Notes: a model not told the origin generated them from the sequence alone. Positions 33,390-42,448 are shown, counted from the first letter of the stretch. The stretch is DNA of 48,846 nucleotides from Chloroflexota bacterium (GCA_003152165.1 PLZO01000060.1:174-49019); one strand, 5' to 3'. Numbers and translations are program-made.

Positions 33390-33947
33390 TCAGAACCTCT
33401 CCTCAATGGGAACCATGCCCGCGACCTGTTCGATGGCTCCACGAATGGCCTGGATCAGCGCCGGCATCGCCGCTGCGACGGGCCGGCTGAGACCAGCGCC
33501 GAGACCGAATTCGACGGCGCCGATGGCGACGATCCGGCCCCAAACGGGCCGACCCCGGATCAGCTCCGCGAGCCCAAGAACCTCCGCAAAGGCGAGGGCG
33601 TGGGACGACCGTGGGCGCACGCGGCCCTGGCCACCGATGAGCCCGGTCAAGGGCAGGTCGACGACCTGACCCGGCCGGAGGCCAGTCGCAGCATCGACGA
33701 TGACGACGGCGGCGCCTGCCGGGACGGCCAGCAGGTCGTCGATGTCCAGCTGGCCGACGATCCGCACCCGAGCGTCGCCGGACAGGTGGTCGCCAATCAT
33801 CCGGGCAGCGACGGACGGCGCTCCGTCGTCAGCGCGATCCGGCGAGCCACACACGAGGACTTCGACCACGACGCGTTGGGGTCCGGCCCCGGATTGGCCG
33901 ATTGCCGCCCGCTCGTCGACAGGATTGGCTGGCGGGTGCGGGGTCAT
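33390..33947 (-). CDS. Hydrogenase maturation endopeptidase (HycI/HyaD family)
   Basis: A 185-residue M52-type peptidase. The nickel-sensing Asp region reads CGSPDRADDGAPSVAARMI, equivalent to the GNPLMGDDG motif, and the second acidic site is VIVDAATGLRPGQV. It cleaves the large-subunit tail after nickel insertion. An N-terminal extension of about 25 residues precedes the domain. Its start overlaps the large-subunit stop by four bases, and the large subunit does carry a cleavable tail, so the pair fits. Confidence 0.88.
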   Translation of the reverse strand: MTPHPPANPVDERAAIGQSGAGPQRVVVEVLVCGSPDRADDGAPSVAARMIGDHLSGDARVRIVGQLDIDDLLAVPAGAAVVIVDAATGLRPGQVVDLPLTGLIGGQGRVRPRSSHALAFAEVLGLAELIRGRPVWGRIVAIGAVEFGLGAGLSRPVAAAMPALIQAIRGAIEQVAGMVPIEERF

Positions 33948-35269
33948 CCCACGTTCTCCACGGTAAGGTCCAGAAAGTGCGTGGCACAGCTGATGCACGG
34001 GTCATAGCTCCTGATGAGCTGTTCGATCCGCAGGGTGGCCTCACGCTGCGGCAGGTCAAGGACCCGCGGGGCAAAGGCGGCCAGGTCCGCCTCGATCGCG
34101 GCCTGGTTCTGGCTCGTTGGCGGCACGATCTGGGCACGAGCCACGAGGCCCTGATCGTCGAGCTCGTAGGCATGGAAGATCAGGCCGCGCGGAGCCTCCG
34201 TCGCCCACGCCGCGGAGCATGGCCCCGGGCGCCAGCGGGCCGCCGGCTCATGGGGCGGCTCGTACGCCTCGATCAGGTCGAGTGCTTCAGCGGTCGCGTC
34301 GACGAGCTCAACGGCCCGGGCGACGATGCTGCGGTATGGGTTGACCGCGATCTCGGCGGCGAGTCCCGTCCGGGCCAGGGCCGCAGCCGCCATGGGATGG
34401 AGCCGGTCGCCGGCGAGGGTGATCCTGGCTGCCGGGCCGAGCAGGTATGGCCGTCCGTCGCGACCGCGCGCCTGCAAGGCGTTGGACCAGGCCACCTGCT
34501 GCTCACTGAACTCCGAACGCCAGTCGGTCGCGGCCAGGTCGAGACCATCGCTCGACACGATCCGGCCTTCGTTCATCGGATACTCGCTCGGATGCCGGAG
34601 GGCGACGAGGCGACCGTCGCGCTCGAACTGGGGTGTATCCAATCCGGCCACCAGGTCGACGGTTTGCAGGGCAACTTCGAGAGCCGCCGTGAGCGGCTGC
34701 CGGAGGGCGGCGATCTCGGTCCGCCGGAAGGACCGCGAGAAGCCGCCGACGCGGACGGACACGGGGTGGATCGCGCGCCCGCCGATGAGCTCGACGATCC
34801 TGTTGCCCGTTCGCTTGAGGGCCAGCCCGGCCTCGACCGCTGCGCGCCGGTCATGAGCCATCTCCAGGGCGCTGGGATAGCCCAGGAAGTCGGGCAAGTG
34901 GAGCAGGTACACGTGCAGGGCGTGGCTTTCGATCCACTCGCCGCAATAGAGCAGCCGGCGTAGCGCCCGCACGGCGGGGTCGATCTCGATCCCCAGGCCG
35001 TGCTCGAAGGCATGCACGGCGGTCATCTGGTAGGCGACCGGACAGATGCCACAGATCCGGGCAACGATGTCGATGACTTCGTCCGGGGTCCGACCGACGA
35101 CGAGGCGCTCGAAGTACCGGGGCGCCTCGAAGATCTCGAGGTGAGCCTGCTCCACGACGCCGTTCCTGACCTGGAGGCGCAGGGAGCCCTCGCCCTCAAC
35201 CCGGGTCAGCCCCGCGATATCGACGCTGAGGTCGCCGCTCGACTCGGCCAGCGTGTCGGTGTCATGCAT
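33944..35269 (-). CDS. Group 3b-like [NiFe]-hydrogenase large (alpha) subunit
   Basis: A 441-residue catalytic subunit carrying the Ni-Fe site. Ligand motifs are L1 RICGICP (C73, C76), with H90 further on in the same helix, and L2 DPCISCATH (C425, C428). Ten residues follow H431, the expected peptide removed by the protease encoded next. The N-terminal IAGLTRVEGEG is normal. The compact length and the adjacent diaphorase subunit place it among cytosolic NAD(P)-linked group 3 enzymes, most like 3b. ATG 35269 overlaps the small-subunit stop by eight bases; the frame upstream of it to 35491 is spurious. Confidence 0.93.
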   Translation of the reverse strand: MHDTDTLAESSGDLSVDIAGLTRVEGEGSLRLQVRNGVVEQAHLEIFEAPRYFERLVVGRTPDEVIDIVARICGICPVAYQMTAVHAFEHGLGIEIDPAVRALRRLLYCGEWIESHALHVYLLHLPDFLGYPSALEMAHDRRAAVEAGLALKRTGNRIVELIGGRAIHPVSVRVGGFSRSFRRTEIAALRQPLTAALEVALQTVDLVAGLDTPQFERDGRLVALRHPSEYPMNEGRIVSSDGLDLAATDWRSEFSEQQVAWSNALQARGRDGRPYLLGPAARITLAGDRLHPMAAAALARTGLAAEIAVNPYRSIVARAVELVDATAEALDLIEAYEPPHEPAARWRPGPCSAAWATEAPRGLIFHAYELDDQGLVARAQIVPPTSQNQAAIEADLAAFAPRVLDLPQREATLRIEQLIRSYDPCISCATHFLDLTVENVG

Positions 35270-36125
35270 CGTCGGTTTCCCTCGCTGGAAGCACCTGGCC
35301 GGGCGGACCGCCGTACGCGTCGATCGTGGCCCGGAAGGGGACCGACCAGGCAGTGAACCCGGCGAACAGGCGGCCAACGTCGGCGGCCGAGCGGTCGTCC
35401 GACAGCCACCTCGCCAGGGAGGTCGTATTGGCAGATTCTCGCGGCCCGAAACAGCCGTAGCAACCGCGGCCGTACGCCGGGCAGATGGCACCGCAGCCAG
35501 TCCGGGTCACCGGGCCGAGGCAGGGGATGCCCTGGGCGACCGCCACGCACACGACACCGCGACGCTTGCACTCCAGGCACACCGCTTCGTCGGGCAACTG
35601 GGGTCGGCGCCCGGTGACGAGCGCGACGAGGAATTCACGGAGCTGGCCCGGCGAGATCGGGCAACCACGGAGCTCGCCGTCGACCGCCACGAAGTCCGCC
35701 ACGGGTCGGGCCTGGGCGAGCGACTCGACGTAGGTGGGCTCGGGATAGACCGCCGCCCGGACTTCGTCGGGATCGAACCAATTGCGGATGGCCTGGATTC
35801 CCCCGGCCGTGGCGCACGCCCCGATGGTCACCAGGCGGTGCGACACGGCGCGCAGGCGGGCGATCTCCTGGACCTGCTCGGCCGTGCTGATCGAGCCTTC
35901 GACGAACAGCACGTCGAACGGGCCGGCCGACCGGCGCGAGGTTGCCTCCGCGAACTCAACCAGGTCGACCCGATCGGCGATCGTCAGCAGCTCGTCCTCG
36001 AGATCGAGGAGGGTCAACTGGCAGCCGTCGCACGAGGCGAACTTGACGATCCCGATCCGGGGGCGCTGGGGCGTCCCCGAGCGCGGGCCTCGCCGGCCGG
36101 GCAGGATCAGCTCCGGCGGCTCCAT
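35262..36125 (-). CDS. Group 3b-like [NiFe]-hydrogenase small (delta) subunit
   Basis: A 287-residue electron-transfer subunit. The proximal cluster cysteines start with C32 and C35 in ASCDGCQLTLLD, then IGACATAGG and GCPISP. The distal region CLECKRRGVVC...CLGPVTRTGCGAICP...GCYGCFGP can hold two more [4Fe-4S] clusters, as in group 3 enzymes. There is no Tat signal, so it is cytosolic. It starts at ATG 36125, sharing one base with the upstream TGA. The apparent frame to 37325 is a shadow of the upstream gene. Confidence 0.92.
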   Translation of the reverse strand: MEPPELILPGRRGPRSGTPQRPRIGIVKFASCDGCQLTLLDLEDELLTIADRVDLVEFAEATSRRSAGPFDVLFVEGSISTAEQVQEIARLRAVSHRLVTIGACATAGGIQAIRNWFDPDEVRAAVYPEPTYVESLAQARPVADFVAVDGELRGCPISPGQLREFLVALVTGRRPQLPDEAVCLECKRRGVVCVAVAQGIPCLGPVTRTGCGAICPAYGRGCYGCFGPRESANTTSLARWLSDDRSAADVGRLFAGFTAWSVPFRATIDAYGGPPGQVLPARETDDA

Positions 36126-38107
36126 CACAGACCCTCCCGACCGAAGGCCGTGCCGAGCTCCGCGACCGAGAACACGGGGCCGTCCCGGCAGACGAAGAAC
36201 GGCCCGAGCTGGCAATGCCCGCAGGTGCCGACCCCACAGGCCATGTTGCGCTCGAGCGTGAGCCAGATGGCCGTCGGGTTGACTCCCCGTTCCGCCAGCG
36301 TGACGGCAGTCGCCTGCATCATTCGCTCCGGGCCGCACACGAACGCCGTCGCCCGCGACCCGTCCCAGCCGGCCTGGTCGAACAACTGGGTGACGATCCC
36401 GACCTGACCCAGCCATTCCGGTCCAGCCCGGTCCACGATCTCGGCGACCTCGACATCGGCCCGGCCCGCCAGCGCATTCATCTCGGCGACGAACAGCCGG
36501 TCGCGGGGGGTCCGGGCGCCGAGGTACAGCCGAATGGCACCGAATCGTGGCCGCTCGCCGAGGATGGCCTCGATCACCGGACGGAGCGGCGCCAGGCCGA
36601 TCCCGCCCGCGACGATGACGACATCCCGCCCGATGGCCGCATCGATCGGCCAGCCTCGGCCGAGTGGACCACGCAGGGCAACCTGGGCGCCGGCCACGAG
36701 GCCGGTCAATGCAGCCGTTGCCGGCCCCGCGGATCGGATCGTCAGGTCCAGGCCGCCCGGGCGAATTCGCGAGATGGAGATCGGTGGAGTCGCGAATGCC
36801 GGCAGCTCGACCATCACGAACTGACCCGGGCGCGCGTCCAGCACGGCCTCGTCGTTGGTGGCCAGACGGAGGGTGACCGAGTCCGCGGTCTCGGGCACGA
36901 CGGACCGGACCGTCGCGATCACATGACGGGCAGGCGTGATCGTCGCAAGGGCCGCCGGCGCGCGCCCTTCCGGCGGCGAGGGCGGCCACGGGATCGGCCC
37001 CGTCGGCGCGCTCACCGGCGCGATCGCAGCAAGCTCCTCGCGGACGTCGATGCCCACCGGACACCAGGCGATGCACCGGCCGCAGCCGACGCAACCACTC
37101 GAGCCGAACTGGTCCCACCAGGTCGAGAACTTGTGGGTCAGCCACTGGCGGTAGCGGTCCCGGACCTTGGGCCGGAAATTCGCGTCTCCGGCCACTCGCC
37201 CGAAGCCGAGGCTGAAGCAGCTGTCCCAGCTTCGCTCGGTCGACGCGTCGGCGCCATCCAGGTCGGAGGCCACGCCGACGCTGGTACAGAAGCAGGTCGG
37301 GCAGACGAGGGTGCAATTGGCACACGCCAGGCAGCGCTCGGCGACCTCGGACCAGCGCGGATGATCGAGCGCGGTCCGCAGCCGCGCCGCCAGGCCGTTC
37401 GCTGCCACCGGGTCCCCGATCACCTCACGGACCGCCGCTACCTGGGCAGTGGCGCGCTCGACCTCATCCGGCGCGGCCGCCCGCAGGCCGAGTGAGGCCA
37501 CGACCGGGACGCCCGCATCGCTCTCAACCCGGACCACGAATCCGTCGTCGAGCTCGGACAGCACGAGGTCCGCCCCGTGATCGACCTCTGGGCCGCTGGC
37601 CATCGACGTGCAAAAGCACGTGCTCGTGGCCATCGCGCATTCGACCGCCACGATCAGGGCGGCGTCCCGGCGGGCGGCGTGGTCCGGGTCGCCCGCGGGA
37701 CCGGCGCGCATCGCCCGCTCCTGAATCCCCAGGGCGGCGAGCTCGCAGGCCCGGACCCCGACAAAGGCGAGCTTCGGAGGCTCCTCGAGGACCGACTCGA
37801 CGACGATCCGATCGGCGTCCCGGTGCGCCCGCGTCAGCGGAATCAGCGAGGGATGGGTAAAGCGCTTCCACGACGTGAGGGCGACACCGTAGTCGAAGGC
37901 GCGCCGGTCGCCCGTGGTGCGCAGCCGGTAGCTGCCTGGGGCCGTGTCGGCCGTCCGGCCATAGGGCAGCTCAGCCGAGCTGTTCAGCTCGTCATAGACG
38001 ACCGCGCCATCGGCGATCGTGGGGCCGACGATGCGCCGGCCGTCCGCGACCAGTGCCCCGAACAGTCGGTCAAGCTCGTTCCGTGGCAGGAAGTACGCGG
38101 CCGGCAT
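36125..38107 (-). CDS. Fused hydrogenase beta-gamma subunit: ferredoxin-like plus FAD/NAD(P) diaphorase
   Basis: A 660-residue protein that joins two subunits usually encoded separately. Residues 1-365 resemble HydB/AsrA, with [4Fe-4S] sets C259/C262/C265/C269 and C339/C342/C345/C349 and two extra CFC motifs (164-166 and 272-274). A Pro-rich linker (365-390) leads to a HydG/AsrB/PyrK-like reductase. That part has the FAD region [10 protein letters not shown], the nucleotide loop [23 protein letters not shown], and a [2Fe-2S] site C624, C629, C632, C640. It passes electrons between the hydrogenase clusters and NAD(P)H. It is coupled on both sides by one-base stop/start overlaps. Confidence 0.92.
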   Translation of the reverse strand: MPAAYFLPRNELDRLFGALVADGRRIVGPTIADGAVVYDELNSSAELPYGRTADTAPGSYRLRTTGDRRAFDYGVALTSWKRFTHPSLIPLTRAHRDADRIVVESVLEEPPKLAFVGVRACELAALGIQERAMRAGPAGDPDHAARRDAALIVAVECAMATSTCFCTSMASGPEVDHGADLVLSELDDGFVVRVESDAGVPVVASLGLRAAAPDEVERATAQVAAVREVIGDPVAANGLAARLRTALDHPRWSEVAERCLACANCTLVCPTCFCTSVGVASDLDGADASTERSWDSCFSLGFGRVAGDANFRPKVRDRYRQWLTHKFSTWWDQFGSSGCVGCGRCIAWCPVGIDVREELAAIAPVSAPTGPIPWPPSPPEGRAPAALATITPARHVIATVRSVVPETADSVTLRLATNDEAVLDARPGQFVMVELPAFATPPISISRIRPGGLDLTIRSAGPATAALTGLVAGAQVALRGPLGRGWPIDAAIGRDVVIVAGGIGLAPLRPVIEAILGERPRFGAIRLYLGARTPRDRLFVAEMNALAGRADVEVAEIVDRAGPEWLGQVGIVTQLFDQAGWDGSRATAFVCGPERMMQATAVTLAERGVNPTAIWLTLERNMACGVGTCGHCQLGPFFVCRDGPVFSVAELGTAFGREGL

Positions 38108-38583
38108 CACCACGGCTCATTTCCGGGGCGGTACAGATCCAGCAGCTGCACGCGGGTCGCCGTGAGGCGGCGCGCGACGCTCACGAGCAGCCGGCCGTAG
38201 ATCGCGGCCGCCAGGTCGCAGTCGGCCGCGAGCGCAAGCTTCAACCGGTTTCCGTCGAACAGCACCGCCGTCGTCGGCATGACCGCTACCCCGGTGGAGG
38301 TGGCGATGGGCTGCGGCAGCACGGCGGACCAGCCGAAGACATCGCCCGGATGGACCGTCAGGATCGTCCGGTCCTGGCCGCCCGGTAGGCGCAGCCGGAG
38401 CGCGATCCGCCCGCTGACCACCACACCCAGCGACTCGCACACCTCTCCTTCCCGAACGACGATCGTGCCCTCCGCGAAATCAGCCAGGCTGCCGAGCGCG
38501 GCCAGACGACCTGTGGCCTCAGTTGTGAGGTCGGCGGCGAACCACGTCGCGTCGAGGACGGTAGTCAGGTCTCGAGTCGCCAT
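38107..38583 (-). CDS. Cyclic-nucleotide-binding-domain protein without DNA-binding domain
   Basis: A 158-residue protein consisting of a Crp/Fnr-type cNMP beta-roll (about 20-130) with VVREGEVCESLGVVVSGRIA and HPGDVFGWSAVL. A helix follows, and there is no helix-turn-helix. The usual phosphate-binding RxA motif of true cAMP receptors is not obvious (TSTGVAVMPTTAV here). As the first gene of the operon, coupled to the diaphorase by a one-base overlap, it may be a regulatory subunit of the hydrogenase. A -10-like CAGGAT seven bases ahead of ATG 38583 hints at leaderless transcription of the whole operon. Confidence 0.8.
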   Translation of the reverse strand: MATRDLTTVLDATWFAADLTTEATGRLAALGSLADFAEGTIVVREGEVCESLGVVVSGRIALRLRLPGGQDRTILTVHPGDVFGWSAVLPQPIATSTGVAVMPTTAVLFDGNRLKLALAADCDLAAAIYGRLLVSVARRLTATRVQLLDLYRPGNEPW

Positions 38584-38627
38584 GGCCCAATCCTGCTCGG
38601 CTCGGAGGTGGCCCCGCGAGGGCCATA

Positions 38628-38647
38628 GGTCACGCCCGGACGTGACC
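38628..38647. promoter_or_regulatory. Inverted repeat in the hydrogenase/UspA divergent promoter region
   Basis: GGTCACG-N6-CGTGACC is a perfect 7-bp dyad about 45 bases upstream of the hydrogenase operon start and about 95 bases upstream of uspA. Its size and symmetry suit a dimeric regulator. It is not a CRP (TGTGA-N6-TCACA) or FNR (TTGAT-N4-ATCAA) site. A second, imperfect GC palindrome lies at 38704-38720. Confidence 0.5.
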
Positions 38648-38741
38648 GTCGGCCGTCGTCGCGGAACCGCCCGAGGGCCATGCTTGCGCTGAGGTTCAGC
38701 CCATTCCGGGCGCGCCCGAACGTGGCGAAAGGAACACGAAG

Positions 38742-39143
38742 ATGAAGAAGATTCTCGTCGCCTATGACGGTGGTGAGCCGGCCCATCGCGCGCTCGAGCT
38801 GGCGGCCGACCTGGCCCAGCGGTTCGAGGCGAAGGTCGGGGTCGTGAGCGTCATTCCTGTCCGTTCAAGCCGTGTGCCGGTCGATCCGTGGGACGACCGG
38901 GCCGTCCACACGACTGAGCTGGCCGAAGCGAAGGCGATCCTCGCCAAGCACGGCATCGAGCCGCTGCTTTACGAGCCTGCTGGGGATCCGGCCGTCACCA
39001 TCGAGAAGATCGCCGACGAGGGCGGCTACGACATGGTCGTCGTCGGCTCGCGCGGTCTCGGACTCCTGTCGCGCGCCCTGCAGGGCAGCGTCTCGGAGCA
39101 CGTCGTGACCCATTCCACGGCGACGGTGGTGGTCGCTCGCTGA
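38742..39143 (+). CDS. UspA-family universal stress protein
   Basis: A 133-residue single-domain Usp. The N-terminal strand is KKILVAYDGGEPAHRAL, and the ATP-binding signature is GSRGLGLLSRALQGSVSEHV (G102, G105, G115-S116), so it is of the ATP-binding class. ATG 38742 has GAAAGGA upstream. It diverges from the hydrogenase operon across a 158-base region with a clear dyad, so the two may be co-regulated, as Usp and hydrogenase genes are in hypoxia regulons of some Actinobacteria. That parallel is suggestive only. Confidence 0.93.
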   Translation: MKKILVAYDGGEPAHRALELAADLAQRFEAKVGVVSVIPVRSSRVPVDPWDDRAVHTTELAEAKAILAKHGIEPLLYEPAGDPAVTIEKIADEGGYDMVVVGSRGLGLLSRALQGSVSEHVVTHSTATVVVAR

Positions 39144-39200
39144 CGACCGCTCCGATCGCTCTCACAGCCTGGGCCGTCGGTGCGACGCGGGTCGTCGCCG

Positions 39201-39240
39201 CCTGGCTCAGCGGCCTGGCTCAGCCGGTTGGCTCAGCCGG
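39201..39240. repeat. Three tandem 13-14-bp units
   Basis: CCTGGCTCAGCGG, CCTGGCTCAGCCGG and TTGGCTCAGCCGG follow one another between uspA and the CoA-transferase stop. They are short and imperfect, probably from slippage, and could form weak structure between the convergent genes. Confidence 0.6.
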
Positions 39241-39243
39241 TTC

Positions 39244-40515
39244 TCAGATGACCCCGAGTCGATGCGCCTCGGACCCCAGCCGGTCGCGATGGTCAGGATG
39301 AGCGATGGCGATCAGGGCAGCTGCCCGTTCGCGCAAGCTCCGACCAAACAGCTCGGCGACTCCCCACTCGGTTACGATCGTCCGAACGTGGGCACGGGTC
39401 GTCACGACCCCGCCGCCAGAGGTCAGGGCTGACACGATCCGCGACACGGATCCGCCGGCGGCGGTCGCCGGCAGTGCGATGATCGCGCGGCCGTCGGACG
39501 CGAGCGCGGCCCCCCGGACGAAATCCATCTGGCCGCCGACGCCGCTGTAGATCCGCGGGCCGATCGAGTCGGCAACGACCTGGCCGCTCAGATCGACCTC
39601 GATCGCCGAGTTGATCGCGGTCATCGTGCGGAACGAGCGGATCACGTGGGTATCGTTGGTGAATTCGACCGAGCGCATCTCGACCATCGGATTGTCGTTC
39701 ACGAAGTCGTACAGCCGGCGCGTGCCCATCACGAACGCCGCCACGATCTTGCCGCGATTGCGCTCCTTGCGGGCGCCGGTGACCACGCCCGCCTCGACCA
39801 GGTCCACCACCGCGTCGGTGAACATCTCGGTGTGGACCCCCAGGTCGCGATGGCCGCGGAGCACGAGCGCCGTCGCCGCCGGGATGGCCCCGATCCCGAG
39901 CTGGATGGTTGCGCCATTTGGGACAAGCTCGGCGACGCGCTCGCCGATCCGTCGGTCGACCTCGCTGATTGGGCCGTTCGCGACCTCATAGGGCGGCACG
40001 TCCACCTCGATCGCGAGGTCGATCTCGTCGACATGGATGAAGCTCTCGCCCAGGGTCCGCGGCATCGCCCGATTGAGCTGAACGATGACGGTGCTGGCCG
40101 CGCGGACGGCAGCGTGCATCGCCTCGACCGACACGCCCAGGGAGCAGAACCCGTGGACGTCCGGCGGCGTTGCGTTGACGAATACTGCATCGAGCGGCAG
40201 CGCCCGGCGGTTGAACAGGTGGGGAACCTCGGACAGGAAGACGGGCACGTAGTCGGCCCGGCCCTCGTTGACCGCAGCCCGCGCGTTGGGCCCCACGAAC
40301 AGCGCCCGGTGGCGGAAATGGGGCGCCATCTCCGGGGCGAGATGCGGCCCCGGGCCCTCCGTGTGGAGATGGATCATCCCGACGTTGCGCAGCTCGGGCG
40401 CCCGGGCCACGAGTGCGTCGAGCAGGACCGACGGGGTCGCGGCAGCGCACTGCAGGTACACCTGCTGGCCGCTCCGGATGCCGGCGACGGCCTCGGCCGG
40501 GGACACGATGCGCAT
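39244..40515 (-). CDS. Acetyl-CoA hydrolase/4-hydroxybutyrate CoA-transferase family protein
   Basis: A 423-residue two-domain CoA-transferase. The candidate catalytic glutamate is E230 in LGVHTEMFTDAVVDL; the glycine-rich loop LGIGAIPAATALVL lies just before it. The C-terminal half has SGVGGQMDFVRGAALASDGR and ALPATAAGGSVSRIV, typical of the 4-hydroxybutyrate/acetate CoA-transferase branch. It moves CoA between acyl groups in carboxylate metabolism; the actual acids are unknown. ATG 40515 is chosen over TTG 40521 because it is exactly seven bases past the -10-like TATCGT. Confidence 0.88.
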   Translation of the reverse strand: MRIVSPAEAVAGIRSGQQVYLQCAAATPSVLLDALVARAPELRNVGMIHLHTEGPGPHLAPEMAPHFRHRALFVGPNARAAVNEGRADYVPVFLSEVPHLFNRRALPLDAVFVNATPPDVHGFCSLGVSVEAMHAAVRAASTVIVQLNRAMPRTLGESFIHVDEIDLAIEVDVPPYEVANGPISEVDRRIGERVAELVPNGATIQLGIGAIPAATALVLRGHRDLGVHTEMFTDAVVDLVEAGVVTGARKERNRGKIVAAFVMGTRRLYDFVNDNPMVEMRSVEFTNDTHVIRSFRTMTAINSAIEVDLSGQVVADSIGPRIYSGVGGQMDFVRGAALASDGRAIIALPATAAGGSVSRIVSALTSGGGVVTTRAHVRTIVTEWGVAELFGRSLRERAAALIAIAHPDHRDRLGSEAHRLGVI

Positions 40516-40527
40516 GGCCAAACGATA
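40515..40527 (-). promoter_or_regulatory. Probable leaderless -10 box for the CoA-transferase
   Basis: On the minus strand TATCGT (40527-40522) is followed by six bases and the ATG at 40515, the same spacing as at the other leaderless candidates. No ribosome site is present. Confidence 0.4.
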
Positions 40528-40549
40528 GTCCCGGCGGTTGGCGCCGGCC

Positions 40550-40882
40550 CTAGCCGGTCCGACGAGCCTTGCGCGGGCCGGGCGCGGACGGCTCGACGTC
40601 GACCAGGCGGTCGGGTCGATGGGTCACGGCGACGTATGCGCGATCGAACTGCGTGCGGACATCAGCCGGACCGGAAACCACGACACGCTCCTCGTCCACG
40701 ACGGCGTCAACCGTTCTGGCCTCAAATCGTGCCTCGCTTTCGGCCGGCTTGCGGCCGAGCATCTGGACCTCGTCAGCGCCATCGGCATCTCGGCCGACGA
40801 TGATCGCCTGGTTCTGGTCGATCCATACCGTTGCCTCGTGCCCGGAACGCTTCGTCTTACCTCGCTCGCGTCGTCCCAACAT
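40550..40882 (-). CDS. Small conserved-looking protein of unknown function (110 aa)
   Basis: A 110-residue soluble protein. After a basic start (MLGRRERGKTKRSG) comes HEATVWIDQNQAIIVGRD, and later EERVVVSGPADVRTQFDRAY and VAVTHRPDRLVDVEP. The early VWID-Q-AIIV pattern recalls small proteins of the bacterial eRF1-like (baeRF) group, but the match is too short to assign. ATG 40882 has AAGGAGAGG at good distance, so the gene is probably real. The 206 bases upstream, shared with a divergent small gene, show no clear promoter. Confidence 0.6.
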   Translation of the reverse strand: MLGRRERGKTKRSGHEATVWIDQNQAIIVGRDADGADEVQMLGRKPAESEARFEARTVDAVVDEERVVVSGPADVRTQFDRAYVAVTHRPDRLVDVEPSAPGPRKARRTG

Positions 40883-41088
40883 CAACACACCTCTCCTTGG
40901 CCGAGCATGCACCAGCCAGGGCAAGCTGGGCAGAGTCGAATGGCATCATTCGCAGTCCAATCGGCCCACCCACGGTGAACCGGCCGCATTTGGATCCTGA
41001 TCGCCCACAACGGGCCATTCGGCACTCGCGCGGTCGACGTTTCCGGGGCTAGGGTCCGCCGAAGAGCCGAGATAGGCAGGAGGGCCGG

Positions 41089-41403
41089 ATGATGGGAGCA
41101 TCGGAGCAGGCTCGTTGCCGGTTCATCGCCCGGCAGGTGGTTACTGAGTACGCGCGGGACAAGGTCGCGAAGGCACTCTACGAGGCCATTCTCGAGGGCC
41201 TTGAGTTCGGACCTCGCGACCTGCCCTTGGCCGAGGATCGAGAGTGGATCCGCCGAGCGATCGGCGCGCCCTTGCAGGAGGCGACCGACGCCGCCTTGGA
41301 GGTTCTCAGCCAGTCCGTCGGTCGCACCCTCGAGCGGGCGCCGAATGGCCTGCTCGAACGCTTCGCACGGAGCCATCAGCTCGAGGCGCTGGCATTCGAC
41401 TAG
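41089..41403 (+). CDS. Small helical protein of unknown function (104 aa)
   Basis: A 104-residue protein, almost entirely helical by composition, with runs such as YARDKVAKALYEAILEGLEF and DAALEVLSQSVGRTLERAPN. It has one cysteine. A GCAGGAGGG site precedes tandem ATGs (41089 and 41092). No family is recognised. It stands alone between two minus-strand genes. Confidence 0.55.
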   Translation: MMGASEQARCRFIARQVVTEYARDKVAKALYEAILEGLEFGPRDLPLAEDREWIRRAIGAPLQEATDAALEVLSQSVGRTLERAPNGLLERFARSHQLEALAFD

Positions 41404-41438
41404 GGCGGCGGCGCAGCTATGGCTCAGTCGCTCACAGT

Positions 41439-41461
41439 TAAAAACCGGATTCCAGGCCGGT
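41439..41461 (-). terminator. Intrinsic terminator of the phosphoesterase operon
   Basis: On the minus strand, ACCGG (41461-41457) and CCGGT (41448-41444) form a 5-bp stem around an 8-base loop, followed by TTTT (41443-41440). It starts at the stop codon of the metallophosphoesterase gene. Confidence 0.55.
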
Positions 41462-42429
41462 CAGCCCTCGACCCGTAGCGAGCGTTGGACCCCATCTTCG
41501 GTGAGGTCGACGAGGTAACCGCGCAGGATCCCCATCGAGCTCTCCGACCCGGCGTTCACGCACAGTGTGTCGCCGATCCGGCGCTCGCCGCCCGATTCGT
41601 GGATGTGGCCGTGGACCCCGAGAACGGGCTTGAACTTCTCGATCGCCTTGCGCACGCCGGTCGAGCCGACCGGGCCGCGGAGCAGGTCGCCGGCCGTGAC
41701 CGTTGGACGGAGATCAGGCGACAGGAGGGGCGCCGTGTCGATCCCGGAGTCGTACGGCGGGACGTGGGTCATCATCACGGTCCGGCGCGAGTCCCTGACG
41801 CCACCGAGAAGGCCGGACAGCCGATCAAGGAACTCCTCTTCGGGCATCTCGCGCGGGGTCGACCATGGCGTCGGTGACGACCAGCCCATGCTCACCAGCT
41901 GGTGCCACGGCGTGAGCTCGACCACCCGCTCGTTGACGTCCTGGCAATAGGTCGACTTCTCGAGGATCGGGTCGATCGCGAAGTCGTCGTCGTTGCCGGG
42001 CATCAGGTAGACCGGGACGCCCGAGCCGTCCAGACGCTCGGCAGCAAGCTCGAGCCACTCGGTCAGCCGCCGGGTGATCCGATCGTGGAAATACTTCTTG
42101 ACCAGGGCCGGGTCGGCCTCCATCGCTGCCCGCTCCTGCTCGGTGACCCGGACGGCGTAGTAGCCGATGTCGGCGATGGAACGCTCGAGCTCCTGCAGCT
42201 CCTTCTCGTCGCGGGCCACCCTGTGCTGGCCCATCACCGACGCCGACCAGGTCTCGCCACCGTGGTCGCCCTTGACCACGGCGATCAGGGCCTTGCCGGT
42301 CAGGTCGCCGGCGATGACCGCCGCGTCGACTTTGTAGACGTTGGACTTCATCGCATTCAGGAACTTGCGCCACGTGCGCTCGGAGGCGTGAATGTCGCTG
42401 CACACGTAGAGCCGGAACGGCTTCGCCAT
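41461..42429 (-). CDS. Calcineurin-like metallophosphoesterase
   Basis: A 322-residue di-metal phosphoesterase. Ligand motifs run in order: SDIHAS (D12, H14), AGDLTG (D42), PGNDDD, THVPPY and GHIHESGG. An insert of about 80 residues between the second and third motifs holds long helices and is larger than usual. The start is ATG 42429; a weak ribosome site and a 19-base gap to the amidase suggest it is the last gene of the amide operon. The substrate (nucleotide, phospholipid or protein phosphate) is not predictable. Confidence 0.88.
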   Translation of the reverse strand: MAKPFRLYVCSDIHASERTWRKFLNAMKSNVYKVDAAVIAGDLTGKALIAVVKGDHGGETWSASVMGQHRVARDEKELQELERSIADIGYYAVRVTEQERAAMEADPALVKKYFHDRITRRLTEWLELAAERLDGSGVPVYLMPGNDDDFAIDPILEKSTYCQDVNERVVELTPWHQLVSMGWSSPTPWSTPREMPEEEFLDRLSGLLGGVRDSRRTVMMTHVPPYDSGIDTAPLLSPDLRPTVTAGDLLRGPVGSTGVRKAIEKFKPVLGVHGHIHESGGERRIGDTLCVNAGSESSMGILRGYLVDLTEDGVQRSLRVEG

Positions 42430-42448
42430 CTGGAGTGCCTCGAACCTG

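Noticed and set aside
36126-37325. Extension of the small-subunit frame to 687 residues
   Set aside because: The extra part is the wrong frame of the beta-gamma gene; the true start is the coupled ATG at 36125.
38628-38647. CRP or FNR binding site
   Set aside because: The half-sites run in the opposite sense (GTCACG..CGTGAC) and do not match either consensus.
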